From Deroplatys truncata (Eukaryota; Arthropoda; Insecta; Mantodea; Mantidae), in NCBI GenBank assembly GCA_030765065.1, contig CM060981.1, positions 229,779,152 through 229,843,151 of the forward strand: a stretch of 64,000 bases of DNA. The letters are read 5' to 3'. Position numbers and translations under genes: made by a program. The notes below the pieces were generated by a model. That model ran no database searches. It had not been told where the DNA came from and saw only the letters and a program-made list of their open reading frames with translations. Every line of letters starts with the position of its first letter. The first letter of the stretch is position 1. This document shows positions 11,136 to 22,398 of this stretch, piece by piece.

Positions 11136-11162
11136 GACTGGCCTAAGAGAGTTAGGCCAGTC
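11136..11162. repeat. Perfect 11-bp stem hairpin
   Basis: GACTGGCCTAA, five-base loop GAGAG, then TTAGGCCAGTC. No U-run follows, so it is not a bacterial-type terminator. Confidence 0.7.
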
Positions 11163-11720
11163 GTCAGTGCGCCAGTATAGTGCACCCTATCCAGGAACTT
11201 CGGGAGCAGCAGTGGTGTCGCTTCTCTATTGGAGGTGATCCTAGAGACCTTGGTGAGCGAAGGACACAGCGGCTGAGTTGGCACCGGACAATCCTCTCAA
11301 GGAGGAGTCAGTGGACCCCTACGACATAAAAGTGCCATAGTGGCATGTGGCATCTGACGATGGCGAAGCAGTGAACTAGGCATTGAAGCTTCGGCGTTGG
11401 AGTCAGCCGGTTGTGGCGATGGTGTGGTACTGAATAGAGAGGTGGAAGCTGCGGTTAGCAGAGCTTCTCCAGAGGCAGGTTGAGCGGCGGAGTCTTCATG
11501 ATGCGATTTGCTTGGAGGATCGCAAATGGCGAGGCTAAGCCGGGAGAAACGAGGAGCTGTCTTCCTTCTTCCTATGGTGCTACATAGATGTTTGCTCTTC
11601 AAGGTGCGGCGAGCGTATGAGATCTGTGCATTAACCGATATAACAGTTGCGGAGATGATAGATCCAAAATCAGTTAACATATTCCACAAGATTTGGTTGA
11701 TTATGGAATGAGGACACCAC
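11163..11720. other. GC-richer stretch with unsupported 130-codon frame on the minus strand
   Basis: The longest open frame (11297-11689, minus) is S, P and A rich, without recognised domains. The plus strand also has a 67-codon frame over part of it. Nothing distinguishes a real gene. Confidence 0.3.
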
Positions 11721-13586
11721 TAGTATTAAAACCCATTTCTCAATGTTTTGACCATTAATTTGAGCATGATATCTACTACCGATGGTGGTTCAAATCCGCT
11801 CAGAACTGTATAAGAATATAAAACTGCAGGAAGAACCGTGAATAATCATGCCCAAGAAAAAACGCCAGACGTGAAACAGGAGACGGCAACACGGTTTTAA
11901 TAACCTAAGCAGTAGGAATGAAGATTTTGATTGGTGTTCTACACATTCTAATTGATAATGTGTCTCTGAAATACATAAAACTTAAACAGACTGCCTTTCA
12001 AAATATTTACAAAGAATTTTCTCCACCAATTTCTCACGGTGCACATAAATGAAAGTAGACATTATACTCCCTTTGATTTAAAAAACACGTGATTATGTTG
12101 GAGAATACACATATACCACAATAGAAGCATATGTATAAACAGACAATATTATCCTTTGAATATTTTAAGAGAACCGTTGTAATTATTATTTTAATACAAG
12201 TCAAATATTTAACGTACTCTAATATGAATAGTTATACGACGAAGAAAATTAATTTATGAATGCAATTGTTTTCATTCTGAAGATGTATTTTAAAGACATT
12301 ATGAAGTGAAAATATTTACAGTTCGTTGGCTGTAACCTCTATCTCATGGCAATCCAGGTATCATTGAGTATGGTACCCGAAACTGTATTGGTACAGTCGA
12401 GTGTATGGAATTGTGCCGATCAATGAGCAGTGACTTTTGTTGCTAAAGAAGCATGAACCCCCAGTGTCCACCTAGTATCTTGATCTGTAGCACTCCGTTT
12501 AATCTTTTCTTAATGCATCTTTTCTCCTGAACCTGAAACTAACTTGTGTTCATACACAGTGAGTGCTAGACTTCTGACATCAAACCAATGCGAGACGTAC
12601 TCATCCAGCTGCTGGTGTGGACTTCGTTGTAAAGCATACCTTCCAGCCACTCAAGTGAAATATTTCCATACTCCACTCCTATTCCTTCCGTTCAAACAGA
12701 CTTGACCTTTTTTGTAGGCTAATGCATTTGTGTCGGACTCAAATCAGGAAGATACTGGCTCACCCAGGGCTGGTGTGGAACACAGACCATAAGGAGATTC
12801 TGTCAGTATTAAATAAAGAAAGATAATATAAGAAACCAGCAGTATCGGCATGTTTCCGTGCACATAAATGTAATGCTTTCTCTGAGCACCTTCTCATTAT
12901 CTGCCCCTTTAAGAGGCTTGATGCATCGAAATAAATGATTCAACTATATGTAAGCATCATTGTTGTTATTATTATGATCATTTCGAGCCTAGCATTAACT
13001 TCCACAAGCCGAAAAGCAGAGTGTGTAAATTTATTTCATCAGATACATATTGTCATATGGCTTACTGACATGACATTTGACTGATGATGTGTATCTTGCA
13101 TAATTATGAAGCGCTGTTAGAACCCGATACTCAGCTCATTATATACGCTCTTTATCATACGGGCATCACATTAAGGTTAGTGTGTGCTTACTAAACTATA
13201 TGATGGCATGCTTCAGACTACGCTTCTTCTTCTTCTTCTTCCTACTTCACATCATTCTGTAAAGAATTCGCATTTAAAACTGCATATGTTAGTGTTTCCG
13301 TAAAGATAATCTGTGCTTATAATATCCTACTGAGGGGGACTAAATCTTAAACCGGCTTACTGGCATTTATCACAACAGCAGCGCACAGTAATGCTAGGCT
13401 TCTAGTAGTGAAGTAGCTAGGTAGTCGTACAGTTTGTGTGTTTTATGACTGGAGCCACTCCTACGGTCGTTCGAGTTGATACCTTTATGGTTTGCTAAGG
13501 AAATACCAAAGTATACTTGTAGTTAGCGCGTCCATATCTCTGAAAGAAACAAAATATGAAATTTGATAAAATGATGTATCTACATT
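11721..13586. other. Unclassified AT-rich sequence
   Basis: No gene or full repeat was recognised. It holds a short (CTT)n run near 13224-13245 and, at 12891-12927, a 37-bp block repeated at 16128-16164. Confidence 0.4.
12891..12927 (+). repeat. 37-bp dispersed repeat with CTTTAAGAGG core, copy 1
   Basis: TTCTCATTATCTGCCCCTTT followed by AAGAGGCTTGATGCATC. About 34 of 37 positions match 16128-16164. Confidence 0.6.
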
Positions 13587-14541
13587 TTTACTTTCTCTAC
13601 TACGTAAAGTAAGTAGGAGAACTATTGTATTCCACCTAAAAATTCGATACCGAGATTTCACCGGAAATATATGTTTTGAGACTCCCTGAATAAAAAAGAA
13701 GCGTCTGTGTGTATCTCTGTGTCTGTGTGTGTATGCGTGTGTCTGTCTGTGAACAGCATAATTCAGAAACGAAGTCGGATAAACATCAAACTTAGTATTT
13801 AGGTTCAGTATCTTCCAGAGATGCGACACGAAGGTTTTCAAGAAAATCCTCCACCCCAGATTACTCTTTACATGCAACATTTTTTTAAAATTTTAATTTT
13901 CTCAAAAATGACTCGAACGATCTTGATTAAAATATCATATGTTTAAGATATTTTCATGACAAATAAAATGTATATCTTGAAATTTCTGGGAATGTCTCCA
14001 AAAGTATTCTTCATTGTGAACGATTTTTGCATAACTGGTAAACCATAGGAGATAGACAAAATTTTACTACACAAAAAATGTAGATCGCGTTACAATACAC
14101 AATTTATGTCATATACATTTTTTTGTTGAGTGAACCATTTTCGAGATATTGCTTGTTGTTCCCTTAAATTTTTCAATGCTTTTCTCAAATGGGAATTCGT
14201 TATTCATTTTTTTGTCTTGGATATGCAAAGAGTATTAATCTGTGGCAAACAGAATGGTGCTGCGCATAGCAACCAGCTATTAAGAGATATGTCTATGCTT
14301 AAAGGCTACTGTATTTCTATAGCCCTTTCAAATACAAAACAAGGGGAACATGGTACGCCTTAAGCGATGGTCAAATATTTTTAGAACTGGTCGCTATGTG
14401 TAAAATGTAATTCTCTTTGCATGTCAAAAGATGGTTTCTGCAAATGTTTATCTCGATTAATATGAAATAGATGGAGAATAAGAGTTCGTAAAAGTAATTT
14501 GTACAAGAGTAGAGAAAGTCATGTGAGTGTAACGCATCAGA
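13587..14541 (-). mobile_element. Family A1 copy
   Basis: Reverse orientation. Begins TTTTACTTTCTCTACTACG and ends GTCATGTGAGTGTAACGCAT plus CAGA. The CA tract is interrupted by other dinucleotides (13706-13752). The element carries the 'aagagtattaatctgtggca' variant also seen at 27550 and 46820, marking a sub-lineage. Confidence 0.8.
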
Positions 14542-14571
14542 CTTTTTATAATAAAATATAAAGGTAAAAGA

Positions 14572-15115
14572 TACGGGCAAACGGAGGGAGTTCTCGAAAC
14601 CGAGTTCCGCAAGTAGGCCACAACGACCCTTTTTGCTTCTATCGTGACCCCTGGGAGGGAGGATGAAAGAGACGGACGCAAGCATGTATGGGGTCCCTAA
14701 CATTTCCAAATCGAACGCACCCGACACCCCCGGGCCCACCCACAAGCCATTAACCCCTGGGGTTCCCCCGAAGAGACGCCCGCCTTAGAGCTCTCAGAGG
14801 CGGGTTCTAATTGAGCAGTTCAGCAACCACAGGGAAAAAGCTCTACAGAACGCACAGCCACCACCCAGCCGCGCAACCTGCCGAACACCGTCGCCTGGTC
14901 CTACCACCAGAAAAAATATGACAAGGAAGATGATGGGTGCAGGCTATGAGTGGCAGGAAAGTCGTGATAGAAGGTGAACCACCTGAGCGTTCGCCTGCCG
15001 ACCCGGGGAAACCACGATAAACCTATAGATCGGAGTAGGTGGTCATCGGGATCGAACCTGGGAGCTCCCGAATGAGAGTTGCACACGTTACCGCGGCGCC
15101 ACCTCATTCGGTTAT
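14572..15115 (-). mobile_element. SINE S1 copy (tRNA-like head, long GC-rich body)
   Basis: Read on the minus strand, the head at about 15115-15040 is GAGGTGGCGCCGCGGTAACG, then a B-box-like GGTTCGATCCC. The body continues with GTTTCCCCGGGTCGGCAGGC and a GGGACCCC block, ending in sequence shared with 25893-26400 and 51080-51415. The head has tRNA-type A and B boxes but no full cloverleaf. Other S1 members are at 17105, 31850 and 32420. Confidence 0.65.
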
Positions 15116-15164
15116 TACATAGTAAAGAAAGGCGTCTTTACGAAACGAAAGAATAAGAATAAGA

Positions 15165-16110
15165 TATTGTCTTTACGTTGGAGTTGTTTGCTGCTACGTA
15201 AGAAAAGCCGATTTGAAGTAGTTTGTATTGAAGGAGTTGTATTATATTTCAGCTGTTGGAGAGCCAAACCTAAAATTCGTTGCGACCGCACGTATAGTAC
15301 CCGGTTTCCGGTAGCTTTCGCCCCAAGTTTAAAAATATTAGCTTTGTAATTTGACTGTTTCTTTGAGTATTATACATTTGTTTGCCTCGGCTGCGTCAGT
15401 ATTACTTTAGACATGAATATCTTGGCAGGGCTTGATGCGACAAGAATGTAGGATTACGCAGACTTTAAGTTTTAATTCACTCCTTTTTATTAATCCTTGA
15501 CACAAATTAAATAGCACTTTACTGATATAGAGAGCTGTGAGATTTTTTTTATTAATTAATTACACTTTTTACCACGTAAAACTATTTTTCGTCTCACACG
15601 AACACATATTAAATCTCTCGAGGACGCATCTTGCATCCAGTTACTATCACTGTCTGCAGGCAACCGACTAGATTTCAACCGTCTAAACTTGTAAATTTCT
15701 GTATTTCAAGTCCCTGATTGGCTAATTCCATCCAATAGAATACCTGCATTTAACTAAAGCTTTTTCTGGTTGTTGGTTGGCCATTTTTAAAGTCACTAAA
15801 ATTACATTATTGCTTCCAAGAATCACAAATAACATTTAAACTCTCAAACTAATTATTGCCTCAAGTTACCTCTTTGTTAGCAACTTTAGACCTATTTCTC
15901 ACAGCTCCTACTTTATTAAATTACGTAATACATCCATATAATATTATTGAACATGTATACAATAATATAATCATATGCAACGACTGTTACATACATTTTA
16001 CAAATTATTACATACACATATTGCTTCAAGGCGGGCTTTATTGAATTTACATATTATATAATTTGACTGAAATCATTTAAGTGTTAAAAACACTGCCTCA
16101 AAATGTATTC
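15165..16110 (+). mobile_element. Family B interspersed repeat, copy 1
   Basis: About 0.95 kb, shared with 34947-35885 (+) and 48500-49395 (-). Conserved landmarks in order are GAGTTGTATTATATTTCAGC, TTCCGGTAGCTTTCGCCCCA, TTTGACTGTTTCTTTGAGTA, CGGCTGCGTCAGTATT, GATATAGAGAGCTGTGAG, GTCTCACACGAACAC, CTGATTGGCTAATTCCATCC, and the end ATCATTTAAGTGTTAAA. There is no coding potential. It carries ATTGG (CCAAT-type) words and could be a solo LTR, but TG...CA ends, primer site and target duplication were not found. Confidence 0.7.
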
Positions 16111-16127
16111 TGCAACCTTATGTTCTA

Positions 16128-16164
16128 TTCTCATTATCCGCCTCTTTAAGAGGCTTGGTGTATC
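16128..16164 (+). repeat. 37-bp dispersed repeat, copy 2
   Basis: Partner of 12891-12927. It includes the palindrome CCTCTTTAAGAGG. Confidence 0.6.
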
Positions 16165-16233
16165 TAAATTGACTTCATTCACCCAACCTTATGTTCATCC
16201 ATCTCATTCCCTCTCTCTACTTAGGCAATTACC

Positions 16234-16269
16234 ACTACACACACACACACAGAGGGGGAGAGAGAGAGC
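16234..16269. repeat. (AC)n followed by (AG)n simple repeat
   Basis: ACACACACACACACA followed by GAGGGGGAGAGAGAGAG. Confidence 0.8.
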
Positions 16270-16499
16270 TAGTTTCTTAATTCTTTAATTACTCGGTATT
16301 TATTATCCATTTGTAGACTTTTACAACATTTAGGTGAATTCTTGAATGTAGTTAACATTGCTTTGGCTGGATTTTCTTTTTCAGAACAGTTGTGAGCAAG
16401 TGAAGAAACCTTAGGAAGTAAACCTTTTTATTAATAAATTGAAGGTTGAATACTTAAATTTATTCTAAGAGATAACGGATGTGAAATAAGCCCACAAAA

Positions 16500-16985
16500 G
16501 GAAAGAAAGATAAATTTAAACTTAGCAAAATTTCCAACAATGTGGGGAACACTTTATTGAAAAATAAAGCAAGAAGAGATACAATAATTACGTTCTATAA
16601 AACGATGGCAGTGCCAGTTTTAATATATAGAATGTGAAATATGGGTAACCACAAAAACGACTGAAAGTAGAATACAAGGATGTGAAATGAAATTTCTGAG
16701 AAAAACTAAAGGATGTACAAGATTACATGAAATAAATAATACTATTACAAGAACTTGCTATAAAATCCATAAATGAAGAATTACAAGCCACAGAAAAAGT
16801 GGCTCTCACACGTACAGAGAATTCAGATTTCCAAGATTAACATTGAATTATAGACCTATAGGAAGAAGAAATATAGGCAAGCCGCGAAAGAGTTAGAAAG
16901 ACTTAATATGAAGTCGGAACAGACCGATGGTCTAAACCATGGAGTGAAGAAGAAGTACGAAGAAGAAGACTAACACTACCAATCG
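16500..16985 (+). pseudogene. LINE reverse-transcriptase C-terminal relic
   Basis: Decayed 3' end of a LINE ORF2. Translated pieces across frames reproduce the standard C-terminal tail of a widespread insect LINE group: FYKTMAVPVLIY, then EMKFLRKTKGCTRLHEI, then HVQRIQ-like and LNYRPIGRRNIGKPR blocks, ending in a basic tail. These segments follow the RT palm domain in intact proteins. They have no separate known activity. Stop codons and at least three frame changes mean it is non-functional. The upstream RT core (YXDD box) is absent, as expected from a 5'-truncated insertion. Exact clade is undetermined. Confidence comes from the co-linear order of four motifs. Confidence 0.65.
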
Positions 16986-17104
16986 AAGGTATATAAAAAA
17001 CAAAACGATTTTTAATGAATAGGAAGTTCCAGATGAAGGAAATCTAATATCTTACATAGCCATTAATCTAAATTTAAAATAGAACCTGCAGTCGTCTTGG
17101 ACTT

Positions 17105-17605
17105 AATTATACCGAGCAGGACGACTCGGATGGCAATATCTGTGGTTCACTTTATGAAGGTCATGGGTTCAATTCCCGCGACGACCTTCCTAACGCATGG
17201 ATTTTTTGGAGGGGTTTCTGCGAGTCGCTAGGTGAATGCTGGAAAAACTTATTACATTCCCCGAATTTCCTGTCCCTCCATTTCACCTATATTCTCATTT
17301 CACCTCACCTTTCATCTGCTCGGCAGGAGAGAAAAGGATGCTCCATGTAACTCTTCGTCCCCGGAATGGGGGCGGTTTCGGAGTGCCGGGCTCCCCCAGT
17401 GGAGTGTGCAAGCCTGCAGAGGGAAGGGAAAACGGTTGCACCAGCTGACATCCAGGGAGTTTCAATCTGTAAACTTTAGGGACCCTGCACTCTACCATGT
17501 CGTGTCTTCTGGTCCGACCGCCCCTCCCTCCTGGGGGCATCCTGTCAGGAACTTAAGCATAAAAGAACTTGTAGGTCAATGTGTAAGTCTCCCTAAGAAA
17601 ATTCC
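17105..17605 (+). mobile_element. S1-like SINE
   Basis: The head carries GGTTCAATTCCCGCGACG (B box) at 17165-17182. The body has 'aggtgaatgctgg', then T/C-rich sequence, then 'taaactttagggacc' and GGTCCGACCG. It follows the S1 layout but is diverged. The apparent 125-codon frame here is repeat sequence. Confidence 0.55.
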
Positions 17606-18257
17606 CTGAAATTATTGATGACAGCCAACCTTTTTAATTCCTGTTTTTTCGATTCTGTTAATAGTGGAAGCTTGAATATAACGCTCGCAGAGTATCCCTA
17701 GCATTTTTTATGCTTGAATAATTAGTTGTCACAAATGTACGCTCTACTAATTTTGTTTTTGCATCATTGCTAATTTATAAAGTTAGAAATTCTTCTTATT
17801 TAATAGATACCCTCACCTAAACTAAAGAGCTGACAGAAAAACGTTGAGGAAATATAATGATGGCAACTGACGCGGAAAGATGATTTCCAAACGCCTCCAT
17901 CCAGCAGAAAATTGTAGTAGATATCAAAGCTCAGTGAAGTTAATAATGGAGAGATGTGCTTCTTGAAATGGAAATCGTTAAGTTAAAGGAAATTATGAAC
18001 TAGAAGAAGCATGATATACTCCAACGGTAAACCTAGATGATTGGGGAAGAGCTCTAGTGGATGTTGCTGGAATAGTTGAGTTTATGAGCAACACTGATAA
18101 GTAAGTTACCTAATTTGTCGTTGCTATATAAGCAGTTGCATCTAAACCCTGTCTGTTAACGTAGCTATGGAAAGTATGAAAACATATGGTCTTGCAATAT
18201 ATAACAAGCAAATAATTACCTCGCTATTATTTCTTCTACTTTTCTTGTGTGTACTTG
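17606..18257. other. Unclassified AT-rich sequence
   Basis: No feature was recognised. Confidence 0.4.
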
Positions 18258-18307
18258 ACTATAGTAAGTAGAAAAGATATTGTATTCTATACCGAGATTT
18301 CACTTTT
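18258..18307 (-). mobile_element. Family A 3'-end fragment
   Basis: TATAGTAAGTAGAAAAGATA and TTCTATACCGAGATTTCAC match the A terminus. The rest is missing. Confidence 0.55.
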
Positions 18308-18435
18308 GGAGACTTCCGCGCGTCTCTGTGGTCTGCCTAGCTACTGCCTGTAGCCTCCTGTTGCCCTCCACGTCATACCTTCCTTCCGGAGGAGTAGGTC
18401 ACATTGCGCGACGTGTCCTTGTTGTATACCCTGTA
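18308..18435 (+). mobile_element. S1 SINE 3'-body fragment
   Basis: GACTTCCGCGCGTCTCTGTGG and the following tract to TTGCGCGACGTGTCC parallel 32162-32275 of another S1 copy. No tRNA-like head is present. Confidence 0.5.
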
Positions 18436-18779
18436 CCCTACAATTCTTATTCCATGTGCTCTGTTTTCCTCCACTGTCGTGCATAAAAAGTACCCCATTC
18501 CCCTAGATCGCCAAAGTGTTTTTTCTCCTTAAGGTTTCCACCTTCAGGTAACTAACTTTAGACTTAATCCAGCCGGTATCAATTCTCTATGTGACTGGCA
18601 TGAAAAACAATTCATGCACATTAAAACTGACGATGAAGGATGTTTATAATCAATGTGAAATGAGAGGGTTTCGCTACGATTGGTACAAGAAAAGGCTAAA
18701 CTAATTACAATATCATCGGCCTTCCCGTTGGAAATGGTGAACAATTATTTGCATGCGTGGTTAAACTGAACGACAGCTG

Positions 18780-19258
18780 CGATACTCAGATATACGAAAG
18801 CTTTCATCAGCGATATGTCTGCCACCATTTTCAACACACTTCTTCATAGGTTTTGTACAATTTGTTTGAATTATCCTCAACATGCGTAGGTTAAGAGCAG
18901 CACATGCAGCAATAATTCTTTAACGGGGATGTTCCACATCCCGTTTTTTTTTTTTTTTTTTGCATACACATAAGCTCTCACAATCCACCAAATCGCGAAA
19001 TCCATAGGGTTCAGGTCTGGTGACCTTGATGGCCATTCCACAGGGCCCCTTCTCCCAATCCATTGTCCGGGAAATCCGGGAAACATTTCATCCAGCCAGT
19101 GCCGAATGAAACCTGCCTAATGATGTGGGGCTCCATCTTAAAAAACCATTCTGGATAGCCGATAACACGAAGTTCTGGTACTATTTCATCCCAACATCTT
19201 GAGATAATTTTCTCCAGTGACTTGATTCAAAGAAGAATGGACCAACAATCTTTTGCTA
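18780..19258 (-). pseudogene. Tc1/mariner-superfamily transposase relic (C-terminal half)
   Basis: On the minus strand the pieces read NQVTGENYLKMLG, then DGAPPHH, then FPGQWIGRRGPVEWPSRSP followed by DLNPMDFAIWW. These are the second catalytic aspartate region (DGAPPH) and the third (SPDLNPMDF) of a DDE/D transposase. That protein cuts and joins DNA at TA sites in the nucleus. The third catalytic residue appears as D. An in-frame stop sits just before DGAPPH and another after it. A poly-A run (poly-T on plus, 18943-18961) interrupts the C terminus, followed by a degraded end. The N-terminal DNA-binding half and TIRs were not found. It is clearly dead and from a different lineage than the elements at 28347 and 59422. 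Confidence 0.75.
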
Positions 19259-19261
19259 CAT

Positions 19262-19690
19262 AAACCACACCATACACCGCTCGCCTCTCACCGAGGCGAC
19301 CCGGGATCAATCCCAGGGACCCGCATGTGAGATTTGTGGTGAACAAAGCGGCGTCTGGGCGGGTTTTCTCCGGGTTCTCCGGTTTCCCCCGCCATTCATT
19401 CCACCAACTGCTCCATTATCACCTTTCCTTTCATCCATTTCGCCTTCATTTTGTTTCATCTACTTCCTTCATCCCGTACCAGGCATCGGGCTGATCACCC
19501 ATCCTGGACATTCTGTCTGCTCCATGAGAGTCTCCTCCTCCTCGACGGACCTCTTATCCCAGGCACCAGGTGTAAGTTCTACATAAGCGGAGGTTAAACA
19601 GTGAAAGGAAAGGAAGGAAGGAAGGAAGGAAGGAAGGAAGGAAGGAAGGAAGGAAGGGAGGGAGGGAGGAAGGAAGGAATGAAACCACAC
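19262..19690 (+). mobile_element. SINE S2 copy with (GGAA)n tail
   Basis: Starts CGCTCGCCTCTCACCGAGGC with GGGATCAATCCC as a B-box-like block. The body GACCCGCATGTGAGATTTGT GGTGAACAAAGCGGCGTC is shared with 45085-45400. The 3' side ends in a long GGAA tract. It is likely tRNA-derived; the head is weaker than in S1. Confidence 0.65.
19604..19680. repeat. (GGAA)n microsatellite
   Basis: About 17-18 GGAA units with a GGGA-rich interruption near 19656-19668, at the 3' tail of the S2 SINE. Confidence 0.95.
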
Positions 19691-20039
19691 AATACCATCA
19701 CTTTTGGAGAGTCTTGCCTTTTACTGTCGATGTAGTAGTGTGGGTTTGCTTGTGACAAATACCTAAAAATTTTGTTTGTTCACCTCCCCACATACGTAAA
19801 AATTTGCCTCGTCTGAGAACATCACTGTTTCCAGAGAAGATAGATTTTCTATTATTTTTGCGCAGGAACCAATCATACATTTCAACCCTTAGCTCGGGTC
19901 GTCTTCCGTTAGATGATGCATGATCTGCAACCTTTCAGGAGGGAATTTTGAAATGGTATGCACCGTGCTCCGGGACCCACCGATTTCCAAACTCGTGCGC
20001 CGGATTGATTTTTTGGATTAGCGTGAAACTTTGCAAGTT

Positions 20040-20454
20040 TATCGTTTATGAAGAGAACTTTATAGGCTATTTCCAGAAACTTCAAGATATACATTTTGTC
20101 CTATAAATATATTTAATGCGTGGTATTTTAATAAAAACCATGTCATTTTATTTTTAAAAACTCCTAACTTTAGAGAAATGTAAAGAGTAGTTTGGGGTGA
20201 TGGGACTTTCTTGAAAATCTTCATGTCCCACCTTTGGTAGATACTGAGCCTGAATACCAAGTTTGGTATTTATCAGACTTTTCGTTTTTGAAATATGCTG
20301 TTCACAGACACACACACACATATACGGATGTTTTCCCAATTATGTTATTTTTTCAAGGGGTTTCAAAACATGCATTTCGGTACAATATCTGTATCAGATT
20401 TTCCAGGAATGCAATGCTTTCTTTACCCACTAAGCAGGTGATAGAGAAACTAAA
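20040..20454 (+). mobile_element. Family A 3'-half copy
   Basis: 5'-truncated. The CA tract is at 20309-20322 and the end is GATAGAGAAACTAAA. Diverged; an older insertion. Confidence 0.65.
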
Positions 20455-21344
20455 AAATCACACTCCTAACCACATCAGTTCCACCAAAATAAGTTATACC
20501 AAATTCTCATTACTATTTTTCGTATAAATATACAGTTATTGCGGAAGTCAGCAATTTCGTTGTGTAACAAGCATAGAAAATAGGCAATAGGTGTGTGTGT
20601 ACTTTCATTTATGTTTTAATTGTTATTAATTATTGCAGAGCAGGCGAGTCAATTGAACACTATGCGGTACTATAAGAAAGAAGAGAAATAGCGGCAAGTT
20701 GACCTGTAACTAGGTAACCAGGCCAATTCCCATGGGAATTCAGCAGCTGACAGACTGGTGCGTAGCGCCAAACTATGATGCAGTATCCCCATTTCATTGG
20801 TTAGCTTTTCATGGCTGCAATTTGAGAATTACTACACTTAGAACATAGTTCCATCAACTTGTTATCTCTAATTTGTCTTTAGGATAGATACTGGAGGGCT
20901 AGCGAGCGAATTCGTGAATAGCCCGTATATTATTTAATCATTTTATGTCGTGTTTATGCAACGTCTGCTTTCAATTAATTCCGGAATATACTGATTGTGG
21001 AAATTCAATATGCTGGAAATTGTAGAGTTGAACGGCACTACTAAAATAAGTATTTTGAGGTTAGGAATAAGAGTTTAGAGAAGCTTTATTGCTACGCTAC
21101 ACGTGTCAACAGTAAATCCATCACGTTAGTGTCTCCGACTGTGAAACCTGTTTGTGGCCTGTCAGATGTAAACAAAGCGCATCTTGTATAGTGCTAGTCA
21201 CTGTTACTAGGTGTGTATGATTTAAAGCCTACTAGAGTATAACGAATTCCGAACACCCATATTGTTCAGTATTGGGTTTCTAAAACACAAATATTGCTGA
21301 TGCCTCCTGTCAGGGCGATCAACGTTCTAACTTGAGTCACTAGA
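20455..21344. other. Unclassified sequence
   Basis: No gene or repeat boundary was recognised. Confidence 0.4.
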
Positions 21345-21991
21345 TATACAGGTTGGACCATTTAAGTTGAGACTGTACAATATCTCCAAAACTAAGCATT
21401 GTAGAAAGAAATGTCTTGAATAAAAGTTGCTTGATATTATGGGGGAAAGTAAATGCCATTAGTCAGTTTTATTTGGAGGACATTGTGATGGTCATTTTAG
21501 GGTCAATTTAGTTTTTTTAAATGGGTGTCTACCTTTTTGTGTTGTTTTCTCACTTCTCATAGAAATTAAACATTTGTATAAAGCATACAATTGTCCATAC
21601 ACCAACGTAAATAACAACGAAAATTCTGAGTTTCCGTGCACGAAGAGAGCAATGAATGGTTGGACCATCCATGGATGGTCTTTGAGGGTCAAGTTACTTT
21701 TTGTAATTGCGAACCAATATTTTGATTTTGTTTCCTTATTCCTCATCCCAAAATAAACAGCTTTTTATAAACCATTTTCTAATGAGAAAACAACATATAA
21801 AATGTAGGTTCCCATTTAAAAAATTAAATTGACCCTAAAATGGCCATCACAGCGTCCTCCAAACAAAACACGACTAATGTCATTTTCTTTTCCTCATAAT
21901 ATCAAACCACTTTTATTCAGGACATTTCTTTCTAAAACGCGTTGTTTTGGAGATATTGTACACACTCAACTTAAATGGTATACCCTGTATA
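21345..21991. mobile_element. MITE with about 200-bp terminal inverted repeats
   Basis: The left end TATACAGGTTGGACCATTTA and the right end (reverse complement TATACAGGGTATACCATTTA) start an inverted repeat. It stays about 85% matched by eye through 'caatatctccaaaac', 'agaaagaaatgtc', 'gatattatg', 'ggaggac' and 'cattttagggtcaattta', up to about 21560 and back from about 21770. Inside is a 200-bp unique loop without transposase. TATACAGG ends are typical of Tc1/mariner-type MITEs inserted at TA. Confidence 0.85.
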
Positions 21992-22398
21992 ACCAGGGAA
22001 CCGACCAGACAACCTATTTACAAAAGACACACTATTCCGATATCTTCAGTTAGCATTATAAATCGTTGTCATACCATATATATACTGTCCTGTAATATTC
22101 TTTCATCGGTGCAAAGGTTTGGCCATCGCCTTCCTTTTCCTCCATAATTGCTGATTGTCTATGACCTCGAGGTGCCTTAAGTGTTAAATTAATTATTGAA
22201 CCCTGCTATGGGCCTAATTTCTAAAGCATGCTTATATCATTAACGTTGCAAATTGCTGTACGATAAAATGAACAACCTAAAGTTACGTTTCGGCGTTCTT
22301 ATCTAAACCAAACAATTAAATTTCTTAGTTTTCTTCTACGCAGATCTTCTTCCTTTAGAAATAAAATCTACAAAAACAGACAACGCCTTAGCCAAAAA
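21992..22398. other. Unclassified AT-rich sequence
   Basis: No feature was recognised. Confidence 0.4.

Noticed and set aside
11136..11162. Rho-independent-type terminator
   Set aside because: Strong hairpin but no T-run, and the genome is eukaryotic.
17232..17609. 125-aa open frame
   Set aside because: It lies within an S1-type SINE body whose other copies do not keep the frame.
21492..21746. 84-aa frame in the MITE
   Set aside because: It spans the inverted arms and loop; no transposase motif, and the opposite arm encodes a mirrored frame.
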